This document shows, in pieces, positions 19,218-30,565 of a stretch of DNA of 57,097 bases. The notes beneath the pieces are model-generated. The model was not told the DNA's origin, searched no databases, and saw nothing but the letters and a program-made list of their open reading frames with translations. A program made the position numbers and the translations under genes. The stretch is taken from the NCBI GenBank assembly GCA_027575805.1, contig JANBPU010000103.1:1-57097 (forward strand). The letters are read 5' to 3'. The stretch comes from Mycoemilia scoparia (lineage: Eukaryota > Kickxellomycota > Kickxellomycetes > Kickxellales > Kickxellaceae). How positions within the stretch are numbered: the first letter of the stretch is position 1; every line of letters starts with the position of its first letter.

Positions 19218-22200
19218 TTTATCAACGACACCCTTCTCCGAAGCTATATAAAAGGTATATGTGTTTTATCTACACTCTAGCGGTCTGCTGCTTTTAAAGG
19301 AAGGAAAGCAGAATGCCAATATCAATAAGAGGTAGGATAGACAATAAAGAGAAAGGGGAACAGAAAGTAGCGAAGGGTCGAATGGCATCAAATGTTGGGT
19401 AGTGCCATACACAATTAAATGGCTATTAGCCTACTTCCATAGCTATAAAGCAAAAAAAAAGTTGACTAAAATTTTTAGACATGCCAATTTAATTAGATTC
19501 CGATCTTGAATCCTCTCCCCGATTAAGGACATGATCACTGGCTGCTATCCTCAGATGGTGGTGCTAGCCCCTATAGATGGCTTGCTTTGACACATCTGGC
19601 TTGGCGCAACAAAGGTCAAGGAACAGGGGAATAGCCCACTATTATATAATGCTCACATAAGGCGACAAGGTTAAGCAAGTGCTCAAAGACATCGATGTCT
19701 ATCTGGCAAGAATAAAGCCTGCTACTCCGAGCGGGCATACAAATACACTCCTCCAAGCATAGCTTGTATTCCCAGGCAAGTGTCACAAAGCAGTGGTTTG
19801 TTGTCACTTGCCTTACAAAAGGGGCTCGGTCTAAGCCGTGTAGATTGGAAATCAGGTGTCAAAACGTCAGAGAAGCCAGAGAGAAATGCTCGAGATGCAA
19901 CCATATTTTGAAATTGGCGGGCTGAGAACAGTCAATAAAAAGCACTTGAAGCATGCAATTTGTGGATGGAGGACAAGGCGATTGTTCTGCATGCAGCCAT
20001 TGCCAGTAGCCAAGTCACGATGCTGCTATAACATAGTGGGGAGTGAAGGCTACGACTCCCACAAAGCCTGGAAACTCAGCTGATGCCTCCCATTAGAAAA
20101 GCCGCTCATTTTGGCAAAAGGGGATTTTGGCCGGTGCATGACCACCAAAACCTACACCTCAGCCCTCCGTTCTGATGATCTCCCAGCCTGTGCGTCCTGT
20201 ACTCTGGCCGGCCTTGTTGGCTTTGTTCTTCATCAGTACAACCAATGCTAGATTGTCATCCCTTCGCAGCCCACATATAACGTTTGTTTTCTAGTGCTAG
20301 TATACGGCTTTCCTTAGTCCTGAGCTAGCCCGACAGGACTTGATTCTCTTTCTTTCTATTTGTCAGTCTTTATTATCTATACTATATATATATCTCTCTC
20401 TCCTTATTTACTCTCCGCTACTACTACCACCACAACCACAACAACCCCGAACTAGCTTACCCACCTCTCCGAGACAAATCGGCGCCGTTATCAGACTTTC
20501 AGGTAGGTTTGACTCCACGCCATCGCCTTATTATGAAAGGGCCATATGGGTTCTCCAAATCCATGCCAGGGAACACATGTACACACATATGTGCACTACC
20601 ACGGGGCCCTGCTCCTTCATCTGTGTCTGGCCAGAGGTCCCTGTGCCCTTAAACCGCAACGCTCCAGGTACCAAGTCGCCACTATAGTGGGCCTCAATAT
20701 GCACTTAGGCAACAGCTATCCCTTCTATAGCCTCGCAAATATTTTTCAGCTTCTTTTAGCTGCAACCTGTGCGTTATTGGTGGCAAACATATCTGTCTGT
20801 GGGTATTGCGGTGCCTTTCTGCTAAGACAATAATGTAGCCAGCCACATTCCTTCCAAGACGAGAACCCCATTATGGTCCTTGCTTCTCGGACTCTTTGGT
20901 CACACATGCTGCATAATTACAAGATGATATTTGCCTTTAATGGGAATAATATAACAAATATGTATCTGTTTGTTATTAGGTTGGTTTTTGGGTCCATATC
21001 TGGTTGGGCTCAAAGTTTGCTGAGATCTTAAAACTTTTGCTGAGCTTGATTCGGCTGGATAGACAAGTTATCGTCCGGCCTAATACTTCCTTGAAGGTCC
21101 TGGAGAACACGCATTGCAAGTGCGCACACATACACTCTTGATAGATCTCATTCCGTGAGCCAGGTAAGCGTTTTTAATGGGCTTGTTTTTAACATTCTCT
21201 CTCACAATATCGCTCCCATTCACTTTCAACCCCCATGACAATGCCTATTGTGCCTTTTATTGTCTGTTGGGATACTGGACACAAGTCCTGGGCAAGATTC
21301 ATCAATGTAAAGGCGGCAATCTTGGAAGATCTCTAGCCACTCATGCCTGCCCGCCATGTCTTACCAAAATCTAGTTCTATGGTAACCCAAGTGCTGGCGC
21401 TCTGCCGCCGCGTTGGCATAATTATATATGTTGTCCCGCTTTACCCTTATTAAGTAAGGGCAAATATAGTCGGCCTTTGCCCTTCTAGCATTCTATCATC
21501 GCCCTTCTTCTCTGGCCTTTTCTCCGCTTGCTTTGTTTTATTTTGGCGGTCCATTCAAGCCAAGTTACACACAGCTTTATACATACTTACACACTCAGTC
21601 ATTTTTCAGTCTGTATACTCGGTTTTTTCATCCTTTACTGTTATCTTCACTTTACTTCCACAACACACACCCGCAGAGACCAAGCCTTTTCTGTTCACTT
21701 ACATGTCCTTGGTTTGTCTTCTTTGCACACATTAATCTAACCTTGTTGACCTACCATGCTTCCTATCCTGGCATATCAATAACAAATTTCACTGTGCAAG
21801 CACATACTATTTTGGTCTACCCACATTTCCTCCCTTTCTTGTTCGCTCTTCCCCTCTTTATTTGGTTAATTTGACATCTTTTGATCCTTGCTCTGTGCAA
21901 AAACATTCCAGTTGCATCTTGCTATCCTCCGCTTTTAATTTCTAATCAGTTATATACCACTTAGGCAACATCATATTTGGCTTTATATACAAATAGCTCA
22001 CAAGTACATATATACTAAAAGAGCCCTGTTTTTTTCTGTTCAATTTCCAGCACTCTTCAACTAGAAACAAAACAGCATCAACGGAGAGTGTGACTTCAAA
22101 AGCATCTTCGTATACTAGGCGCTCAATCATAACTAGAAGCTGGACTTTTCGTTGATTTGAAGCACCGCTACTAATAATAAGCATTCGTATATAAGTAAGG

Positions 22201-22243
22201 TAAGACAAATCACTTGCGCCTCCGTAAAAACTAGACCCTATTC
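19218..22243. other. 3-kb gene-poor region, likely promoter and long leader of the PH gene
   Basis: No frame here shows a domain. From about 20340 the DNA becomes strongly pyrimidine-rich with TATATATATA (about 20383) and many CT/TC runs, as seen in fungal promoters and 5' leaders. Two donor-like sites, TTTCAG/GTAGGT near 20500 and GCCAG/GTAAGC near 21163, could belong to 5'-UTR introns of the gene starting at 22244. These are suggestions; no acceptor was assigned. Confidence 0.3.
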
Positions 22244-25200
22244 ATGCCTGGAATACAATACTCTCGCCATATGATCCATTTGATCTCTCTGGATTCTTCT
22301 ACTGCCGAGATTACTACTCTTGCCCCATATTTGTATTCTGGTACACTGCGGCTTTTGACTAGGGTGACCGGCTGCTATAACATCATATTGTTTGCTTTGA
22401 CACATGTAGAAGTCGATTTGCAAGATAATACTATGACAATGGTATCTTCGCTCAAAGCTATCTCTCCAACAGAAGAAGGCTCGAGCAAACGGGAAAGTAG
22501 TGGTATGACACCAACAGCAGCAACGCCGCAGCTATATAGCACGTATACCAGACCAATAAACGAAAAACCAAACTATTCAGCAGATGAGTGGTCAGAATGT
22601 GCCACCGAGCACACAGTATACTCGCGCCACTATGGTCCTAAAAGGATATCCTACGATGACAACCATTCTATTCTGTCATCACCAACTATTGTAATGAATT
22701 CTCCCTTATATTCTGGATCACCCCATGTGAAGTGGAACCGTGCCAGGGCGCAGTTTGGCTCTTCGGCCTATACCACTATAAATCCCAGCAGCGTACTGCT
22801 GTCAAAGGATAGCTACAAGATAATGCGAGAATCGTTGCCGCCGCCACCCAAGGACACAGTCGTTTGTCCAAGACAAGAGTCATGGAACAGGTACGGAATC
22901 AACATTTCAGACATGCCTGACAAAGAGATCCTCAGGATCATGGCCCGTGAGCTCGATTCATCTGACGAGAGAGACAACAAAGTATCTGCGTATGAGGCAG
23001 CGCTAATGTCTTTGGGAACACCCCTGAAGGCACTTAACTCTCTGCAAAGCTGCGTTTTTATGTATCATGTCCAGCGCCAAGTACCTTTAAGGTTTGATGA
23101 GAACAATTCTTTGGCAAGAAAGGCAAGAAGGCCGTCATTCCTAGATTCTGAAATTGCGCACAAGGAGCTTTCAAAGATCCATTTCTCTCGCACAACAGAA
23201 GCGCTTGGGCTTGGTGTCAGCAAAGTCTCATTCCCTCGGGAGACAACAGTTTCTGATCATACGTCGAGCCAGTCTAGAAAGGATCTTGATGCTCGCACTA
23301 AGCACGAACATAGAAGGAGTAGATCTCTCAAGCTATCCTCTTCCGGCTTACAAGGTCTATTCCCCGATGTTGAAAGCGTACCTGACAAGAACAATTTGAA
23401 TAAAGCGACTCCATCAGATTTACAGCACATAAAAAGCAACTTGTCGCTGGCACATGCCACGCTGTCTAGGTCAAATACTGTAAGCCACAGCAGCATACAA
23501 ATGCACAAGGGAGGACCTATTAGAAACCTTTCCATAGAGAGAATAAATGCCGCCCATGATGTCAAGTCAGATCAGCCAGCAAGCGCAGGACCATCCCTTG
23601 AGACCACTGATGCTACTACTTTGACAGCTCCCTGGAGTACTACAACAGCTGGACCAATGGTAAATAATCTAGCAGTATGTAGCCATGACAAACAGAGTGA
23701 CACAACATGGGGGCAGAGAGGACATTCACAACAAAACTCCATAAGTGCTAACCCTATGCCTGATGAAAAGCAACAGCAGCCTGCTGTAGTGTCCCCATCT
23801 GCAGAAGGGTATCCTCATTCAACACTTGGATATGCACAAGGAGCAGGTCGGGGATCAGTAGCAATATCCTCACAAGTTATGCTGAGTGATATATGTTTCA
23901 TTAGTCCAAAGCAGGGCTGGATGAACATATATCTCGAATCGAAAATGGTTGCAGGACTATTTGCCCGCAAGAGCTGGCAAAAAAGATACTTCGTTCTATC
24001 TGACAGGGTTTTATATGTTTTCAAATCCGACTCATCGAGTGGGGTTTCACAGTCCCACTACCAACTTTCTCCCAACACAGTTGTTTTTGTAACTGATCTA
24101 TTTTCAAGCAAGAAGTGGGTTCTAGAGATAACAGAAAACATCCCATGGTACGATAGCCCAAATATTGCAACATCCCCAAAGACCGCAACTGGATATCCCG
24201 AGGACTCGGCTTATCCTGGTCCTGCTGGTCGTTCATCAACAGCCAAAGACCATGCCAGGCATCAAAGCTATCTACCAGAACTTGTACAGCGATCAGCCAG
24301 CAGTAACAATGCAGAGTCAGGCAGTCGCACTGGCTCGACTAGACCAATGTCAATTTCGCACAGGGTAGGCTCCCAAAAGGATGGCAATGGCCCCAGTGGC
24401 CCAATTTTTAGTCCCCTTGCATCACCACCTGTAGGCGTTCTAGAACCTGAAAGGGGTGAGTTGTCCACGGCCGCACGCCCATCATTCAGTATGGGAAGCC
24501 CCAGGCTCCATCCCAGCAACACAGCAGCCACTAAGTGGCATGTGCAGTGCTCAAGCAAGGATGACATGATGAGCTGGATCAGAATTTTGAAAACAGAAAT
24601 CAGCAAGCTTCGAGACATCGAATATTCCCGACAAAGGGAAGAAGAGGCGGCTAGAGGCCTAACAAGCCCACAACTAACCTCTCATGCAACTCCACCCGAG
24701 ATCCCCAGTAAGCAGCCAGACGTTGGAACTACTAATGTTATCCCAATAGGGCGCCAGAACAGCAATCCAAGACAGAATGGTGCTTATATCACAAGCAAGC
24801 TCAAAACACAAAGTAGCGCTGCTAGCTTGCAGAGTAGCAAAGGAACAGGGTCTATAAAGTCACAAACACCCATGGATGCCATTGATGAAGGAGTTGGGCT
24901 CGAAGAATCAATGTTGATTGGAGACATTCAGGACATCGAGGACCAGCTCAAGAAAACAATGTCCATGGACGTTCTGAATTCGTTCCCAGCACACCAATCC
25001 GGCCAATACAGACCGCCAAATGGGATTCCTTTCTCGCGGTCTCGCGTGGCAGGAGGTGGGCACTTGCACAACACAATGGGCAGTCCCCCTATACCTGCTG
25101 GGCCCATGCCCGCAGATAGCTGGTATGGCAGATCCCACAGCAATACTCATACCAGTGAAAGCAACAGTACCGCCTTCCAAAGATCAGATAATCGCTTTAC

Positions 25201-25369
25201 CCTCGATCCAAGCTCCATCACCAAACACCAAAAGAAGATTATGAGAAAGGGTCGCAGCAACACAACTGACAGCCATGCTGGAGATAGCAGTAGCATCACC
25301 ACCAGCGAAACGATGCTCCGAGGGGTGGATTATACAAGTGCGCCGCTTCCAAGCTTGCCTACCAAGTAG
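22244..25369 (+). CDS. Large PH-domain protein, mostly disordered
   Basis: An intronless protein of 1041 aa. The start is ambiguous: a second ATG at 22433 (MTMVSSLKAISP) gives a more usual hydrophilic N-terminus. Residues about 200-290 hold a conserved-looking stretch (MPDKEILRIMARELDSSDER, FMYHVQRQVPLRFDE). A pleckstrin-homology domain starts near residue 558 (GWMNIYLESK, KSWQKRYFVLSDRVLYVFKS). It is interrupted by about 125 Ser/Pro-rich residues and resumes at about 764 with WHVQCSSKDDMMSWIRILK, the terminal helix with its invariant Trp. PH domains bind phosphoinositides or proteins and bring their owners to membranes. The rest is Ser/Thr/Gln-rich. The partner and pathway are unknown; a role in cortical signalling is inference. 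Confidence 0.85.
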   Translation: MPGIQYSRHMIHLISLDSSTAEITTLAPYLYSGTLRLLTRVTGCYNIILFALTHVEVDLQDNTMTMVSSLKAISPTEEGSSKRESSGMTPTAATPQLYSTYTRPINEKPNYSADEWSECATEHTVYSRHYGPKRISYDDNHSILSSPTIVMNSPLYSGSPHVKWNRARAQFGSSAYTTINPSSVLLSKDSYKIMRESLPPPPKDTVVCPRQESWNRYGINISDMPDKEILRIMARELDSSDERDNKVSAYEAALMSLGTPLKALNSLQSCVFMYHVQRQVPLRFDENNSLARKARRPSFLDSEIAHKELSKIHFSRTTEALGLGVSKVSFPRETTVSDHTSSQSRKDLDARTKHEHRRSRSLKLSSSGLQGLFPDVESVPDKNNLNKATPSDLQHIKSNLSLAHATLSRSNTVSHSSIQMHKGGPIRNLSIERINAAHDVKSDQPASAGPSLETTDATTLTAPWSTTTAGPMVNNLAVCSHDKQSDTTWGQRGHSQQNSISANPMPDEKQQQPAVVSPSAEGYPHSTLGYAQGAGRGSVAISSQVMLSDICFISPKQGWMNIYLESKMVAGLFARKSWQKRYFVLSDRVLYVFKSDSSSGVSQSHYQLSPNTVVFVTDLFSSKKWVLEITENIPWYDSPNIATSPKTATGYPEDSAYPGPAGRSSTAKDHARHQSYLPELVQRSASSNNAESGSRTGSTRPMSISHRVGSQKDGNGPSGPIFSPLASPPVGVLEPERGELSTAARPSFSMGSPRLHPSNTAATKWHVQCSSKDDMMSWIRILKTEISKLRDIEYSRQREEEAARGLTSPQLTSHATPPEIPSKQPDVGTTNVIPIGRQNSNPRQNGAYITSKLKTQSSAASLQSSKGTGSIKSQTPMDAIDEGVGLEESMLIGDIQDIEDQLKKTMSMDVLNSFPAHQSGQYRPPNGIPFSRSRVAGGGHLHNTMGSPPIPAGPMPADSWYGRSHSNTHTSESNSTAFQRSDNRFTLDPSSITKHQKKIMRKGRSNTTDSHAGDSSSITTSETMLRGVDYTSAPLPSLPTK

Positions 25370-25746
25370 ATGAATTTATAACTCATGTCATGAGCAGCAA
25401 GCCTCTATTCTATTTCCAGGCTAGTCAGACCACCATTGTAGCATATTAGCAAATCCGGCTAACACCACATACATACAAACCAATCACCTCCTATCTGTTT
25501 CTACTAATATTATAAACTTTTTCGATAGCTTTGTAAACTTTGTTAATATTGAATTGAAAAATAATTTGCACACAAGCATATAAATCTTCTTGAATTGTTT
25601 AGGGAGGGAAATTAAGATTGTTATTGAAAAAGCGACAACATGGACTACAAAAAGTATTAATTTCATTGTTAAAGGCATAGTAATGGTAAGCAATGTGCAG
25701 CTGCAGCTACTACTACTACTACTACTGTTAAAGCAAAGGAATATTA
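25370..25746. other. Convergent 3' region
   Basis: Separates two convergent genes. It contains a (CTA)n run at about 25708-25727 and AT-rich DNA. No gene is seen. Confidence 0.5.
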
Positions 25747-26370
25747 TTAACGCTGGCCTGGATATCCACCATTACTCATCTTTGAGTCGGGGTTTGGAGG
25801 GGGCTGGTAGTAATCATAGTTGGCTTGGTTTTGTGGGTATGCTGCAGAAGGGGGTGGTGGGGGATATTGATGCGCATAGCCCGGAGGAGGTTGTGGTGGA
25901 AGAGGGGCGCCTGGATAGGACGTATACACAACGCCAGCTGCACCATATGGAAGACCGCTTGCAACAAGAGCATTGGGGTTGTTCTTGAGAAAGTTGATCT
26001 TGGACTGGTAATAGCGCCAGGTAAACCACAGCCAGATGATATCAAAGACAAACAGCGCAACCATAAGGAAAATATACCAGTCTGAGGCCCACACAAAATT
26101 ATCCTGCTCGCGGCGCTGTCTTATACGTATGGCAAAGAATATCACCAGCCCCAGGAATATGGCAATAAATGCTACTTGAAGCCCCATAGATATATTACGG
26201 TTCCGCTTGTAGCGGTTAATAAGATCTTCCCGAGCCTTGTCTAGCATCTGGGTGTTGTTTTGTTGGTAGTCATAACCGCCTCCTTGCGCGTTGTAGTAGT
26301 TCTGACCATCGGCTGGAGGTGGAGGTGGAGGCGGATTCCCTCTATCCTGGTAATTTGGGCTCGTAGGCAT
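25747..26370 (-). CDS. Two-transmembrane Pro/Tyr-rich protein, unknown function
   Basis: An intronless protein of 207 aa. The N-terminus has NPPPPPPPADGQNYY. A first membrane helix lies at about residues 60-83 (SMGLQVAFIAIFLGLVIFFA), then a short RIRQRREQD loop, and a second helix at about 97-118 (YIFLMVALFVFDIIWLWFTW). The C-terminal half is Pro/Tyr/Gln-rich with PPQPPPGYAHQYPPPPP, typical of disordered, possibly WW/SH3- or ESCRT-interacting tails. The hairpin topology puts both Pro-rich ends on the same side of the membrane, most likely the cytosol (the loop is basic, so this is not certain). I do not recognise a named family. Confidence 0.75.
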   Translation of the reverse strand: MPTSPNYQDRGNPPPPPPPADGQNYYNAQGGGYDYQQNNTQMLDKAREDLINRYKRNRNISMGLQVAFIAIFLGLVIFFAIRIRQRREQDNFVWASDWYIFLMVALFVFDIIWLWFTWRYYQSKINFLKNNPNALVASGLPYGAAGVVYTSYPGAPLPPQPPPGYAHQYPPPPPSAAYPQNQANYDYYQPPPNPDSKMSNGGYPGQR

Positions 26371-27118
26371 TGTTGTGCTTGAAGCTGGACAGCAGGAACT
26401 AGTGGCCCGGGTTTTGAGGGTACAAGAATGGTTCTCAGAAGATTAGCACTACCGAGAACTATAAATGGGCAGTGTTTATACTAAAAAGCCTAAAGTAATG
26501 TAAATTATAAAAAGAAAGAAATAAAACGAGACAAGTAAGGCTTAGCAGGTGCGAAAAACAAAGTGCTCTACATTCATGTACCAGCCTTTGCTCACATCTT
26601 TGCCATGTAACAAGGTTTGGTATGATGCATAATAGGGAATTCTAGAAAATTATGGCTTGTGCATACATGCCCCTTAGCCTGAAACCTAAACCGCAGTAAC
26701 AAGCAACATGTGTCTGCACAAGCTAATGCTGTGCAAAAATGTCCACGTATAAAAAACCAGGCTGGAGATAAACTGAATTTATGCTATGATAAAATACTTG
26801 TCTTGTATTTAAACCGATCCCATGGCTTGAAGCATGAGGGCACGTAATGCTTATCGTACCCGATGAATAGCCAGATAAATAAATCATTTTCTAGAAATTT
26901 ATACATGAGGATTATCGCAGGTGTGTTACAAGTAACAGCCCTTATCATTATGGACGATTATATGACCTTGGCTCATTAGATTGAATGTTTCCAAAATATT
27001 TATTAGTATATATTCGAGCTAGATACTAGTCAGGCGGCCAAACGTAAACTATAGTTTGTTAGCTAGACAACGCAATATATGTAGGATAAAGATCACAATG
27101 TAATAGTCCTGAGACTGC
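26371..27118. other. Intergenic, no gene seen
   Basis: Promoter side of the two-TM gene and the 3' side of eIF4E. AT-rich, with no supported RNA gene or repeat. Confidence 0.4.
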
Positions 27119-28110
27119 TTATTGCTTCTTTGCTTCAAATAATGGCTTAGCACCTCGGCTGGCGACGTGACGGTTGAAAGGAATCGACTCGATTTCGTTG
27201 GACTTGTCACGGTTGAGGTACTTGAGGAACGTTTCGCTATAGAAACAAACAAGGAATGTTGTAGACGGGGCAAGTTGATTTATCTGAAGATGATTCTTAA
27301 AGACAAATGCATACTGAAAACTTACCCAATCTCTTTTATGCCCTGGCTGGTGTCGGGGGAGCGTGTCCACATGGAGAAACGGTAGCATGTTTTGCGGTTA
27401 GAAAATACAATTCCGCAGATATTCTGGCTGTCCTGATATGACTCTCCAATTAGTGCCAACATCTATTATTTGTTTGTATAGGCATACACACACACACAGA
27501 CATACGCATATATCAGCCCATGTACTCGGATAGCATATTTCCTGGTACCCAGATAGATGATAGCCTGGCAAATCATTTATATTATCTATCAGTCTTTTTA
27601 ATAAAAATGCTTACAGTATTGATCCATTTTTCGTTGATGTCTTTTTCGACCCGACGAGGGTACTCAACCAGCCACCGACCGCCATTGGCATTGGCAGAAT
27701 CTTCCCACATTGGCTTGACTCCTTCCTTGAAGAAATGGTAGTTTGCTCCCGTTGGGATATTCTGAAATGCTGGTATATTGTTAAAAACTCTATACATACA
27801 TATATATATATATAACATCCAGAATTGCCAATTTTAGTCATGCCCAGAATAATGCTTGTGCGATTCTCCACATTCTCAAACACAACTCTACTTACCCCCA
27901 AAATTCCTCTATAGTCCTTATTGTTATGATTGGCTTGACATTCTGGGTCCAGGTCTTTTCTGTTTGCTTTTTCTCTGGGAAATCGAACCATAGGGTCCAC
28001 GCATTCTGTAGAGGATGTGTTACCGTATATTTCTTTGGGTCATCCAATATGGTAATTATTGGCTTCTCGCCAGTCTCTATCTGAGACGAGTTTTCTGCCA
28101 CCTTTGCCAT
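27119..28110 (-). CDS. TIF45: Translation initiation factor eIF4E (cap-binding), 4 exons
   Basis: Exons 27896-28110, 27615-27789, 27326-27462 and 27119-27236 join in phase to 214 aa. eIF4E binds the mRNA 5' cap and recruits eIF4G. The conserved Trp-rich core is clear: HPLQNAWTLWFDFPEK, TIEEFWGVFNNI (the Trp that contacts eIF4G), GANYHFFKEGVKPMWED (cap-stacking Trp and Glu), GGRWLVEYPRR, LIGESYQDSQNICGIVFSNR and RFSMWTRS (third cap-pocket Trp). The C-terminus ends with RHVASRGAKPLFEAKKQ. Length and motif spacing are normal for the canonical class I factor. Three of the four exons begin after an AG in TATAG/AATAG contexts, which matches neighbouring genes. Confidence 0.95.
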
Positions 28111-28342
28111 TCTGCTTCAATTTAATTTACAACCTTTATAGTAAATTTATATAAGTGTGGATTTTAAAATGGAAAAAATGAGCTATCTGAAGGAAGAATG
28201 GAGAGTAAGAAAAGGTTTAACTGGTCGCTTGTATTGGTGTGCACACACACACGCTCTCTCTCTAGACCACCATCCTACAAAGTGCCCAACCTTATAGTGA
28301 AAAAGCTTGAGCTACAGAATATGAATAGATTATATCTCGACG

Positions 28343-28366
28343 AAGATCAGATCAGATCAGATCAGC
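28343..28366. repeat. (ATCAG)n short tandem repeat
   Basis: Four to five GATCA units in tandem between eIF4E and RFC4. Confidence 0.7.
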
Positions 28367-28451
28367 CTTTATCCCAGAAATACACAGCATTCAAGTTTGA
28401 TTTAAATCAGCATCGTTGGGTTAAACACATGGTGTGTTTAGCCAAGCACCA

Positions 28452-29992
28452 CTACTTTGCTGATATTATCTTTGAGGCCTGACATACCATGCTTAGTATC
28501 TGTAGTTGCTCATCTGCACCCTCCGACAGCGCAAAGTCTGTGGTACCAAAGACTAGGGCCATTTTTGACTTCTGGAGAGACGAGAATTCGGGGTTCTGGA
28601 TCACATGGCTGTGTATTTGCTGGAGAATCTGGGCCGCAGAGTATCCGTCGTAAATCAAATCGTCAACCACGCTCTGGATATCTCCAAAAGAATCCTTCTG
28701 AATGGCATCCATAAGCTTGTCGATAACTGTGCTGGGTATGACCTTTACACATGGAAGAAGTGAGATTTAGTTACAGACCGATGGTAAGCCCAGAGTTCCA
28801 AAAAATTCGTGTAGATGGCGGGGGCTTGATTTGTTAATGCTGCAGAAACTTACCCCAGTCATGTCTCTAACTGTCGCATCTGTGATCTTTCCGGTCGTGC
28901 TAAGGTGATACGCACTCTGTAGAGAAGTTATGGCCTTGCGCATGTCTCCTTCAGATGTTTTGATTAGTGCCTCGATCGCCTATATTTTCACGGTTCATTT
29001 TCATTTTAGACTCATGAAACAATACATAGAAAAGTGGACGGCACAATTTCTACTGGCGCACCATACCTCTTCTGTGCACGCAACCTTTTCGCCATCAACG
29101 ATCTGTGTCAATTTAGCACGCATCTCGGTCTTTGGCAAGGGCTTGAACCGGAATTTGGCACAGCGACTAGCCAGGGGCTCGATGATCCTGCTGACATAGT
29201 TACAGATAAGACAAAACCTTGTAACTTTGGAGTATGTCTCCATTGTGCGGCGGAGAGCTGCCTGGGCATCTTCAGTCATCGAATCTGCTTCATCGAGGAT
29301 GATAATTTTGTATGGAGGCAAAGAGGCTCTGTTTTGCAAAGTCAAGTTAGAGATGTCAATAAAGCTCACATATAATATGCACATTACATTTGATCGGGTC
29401 ATATTACAATAGTTTAACTTGGTTTACACTTACCCATGCGATTCGTTGGCATTGTTTCCAACCATTGTTTTTGCAAAATTCTTTACTTTTTCGCGGACTA
29501 CTTGAATGCCGCGCTCATCAGACGCATTAAGCTCAAGTATCCTGCTTTTGACTAGTTCTGGACCGTACATGTCCCTGGCAAGTGCCAATATCGTAGATGT
29601 TTTCCCTGTTCCTGGTGGCCCGTAGAACAAAAGATGAGGAAGCTACCATAGTAAAGGACACCGTATGTTGTTAATATGAAGGCATATGTGTCAAACCAAT
29701 GTCACAGAAAGAACCAGCTTACGTTTTTTGATTGAATGCTCTCACGCAAAACATTGACTGTCTCGCTCTGTGAGCAGACCTTGTTCAATGAGTCTGGGCG
29801 ACTATTAATACAAATCCAGGTTTTGTTTATTATCGTATTTTGGAATCTGCAATACCTTTTACTTTGACTTGTTAATGATGATGTCTCAAACGCTTACTAT
29901 TTTTCAACCCAGGGCACAGTCGATGCGACATCGTTGGCCCTAGACGTATCTACCTTTTTGGCCTTAGACTTTCCCTTGAAGAAATCGTCCAT
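28452..29992 (-). CDS. RFC4: Replication factor C subunit (human RFC4 / yeast Rfc2 type), 6 exons
   Basis: Exons 29898-29992, 29723-29801, 29434-29642, 29067-29328, 28854-28979 and 28452-28742 join in phase to 353 aa. RFC is the AAA+ clamp loader that opens PCNA onto primed DNA. The sequence shows [15 protein letters not shown], the Walker [38 protein letters not shown], the Walker [21 protein letters not shown], sensor [18 protein letters not shown] with the SRC arginine finger, and [17 protein letters not shown]. The wording [20 protein letters not shown] with the VIPS...GDIQSVV C-terminal collar best matches human RFC4, whose yeast orthologue is named Rfc2. Naming between species is confusing, so the symbol follows the human subunit. 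Confidence 0.93.
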
Positions 29993-30565
29993 TATAAATA
30001 TATATCTCTATATATGAATACTACTGATGTCTTTGGTTTTTATATCAAAATCTAAACTAAAACGACTTGTTTATTTATACTAGTCTAAAAGTAAACAGAC
30101 TGTTATGGGGGTCCAACCTTTTTTGGTAAACAAGCGCCTTTGCGATGTAGATTGATTGGCTTTTACTTGTTCCATTTGCCAACAAATTGACTAGACTCAA
30201 CACCACTCATTACACACAAGCCGGTCTTGGGTACATAAAATTTAGCCTGTAATCATATATCCCTACATAGCTCAACATTAAAATGGCCTTTCAGATAATG
30301 TGCTTTGATCGGTAGAACTTATGGCTTATTACCAAAATTAGAGATATCCAGAACATAGTCTACAGCACATAATGAAGTTGACAAATCAATTGGGCTATTA
30401 TATAAACATCGTGGTATGGCAAACATTGCCTTTATATTGTCGAAAAATAAAAACACTGCAAATGGGCAGGACTAAGGAGAAACAAGTCAGAAAGCTATAC
30501 GAAGCAACCCAATTTTATCTTATTGACTTCTAGAGACAACTTTGTCATTCCGCACTTCTTCTAAC
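29993..30565. other. Intergenic between RFC4 and MDH, no gene seen
   Basis: AT-rich, with TATATATA-type runs just upstream of RFC4. No supported gene or repeat. Confidence 0.4.
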
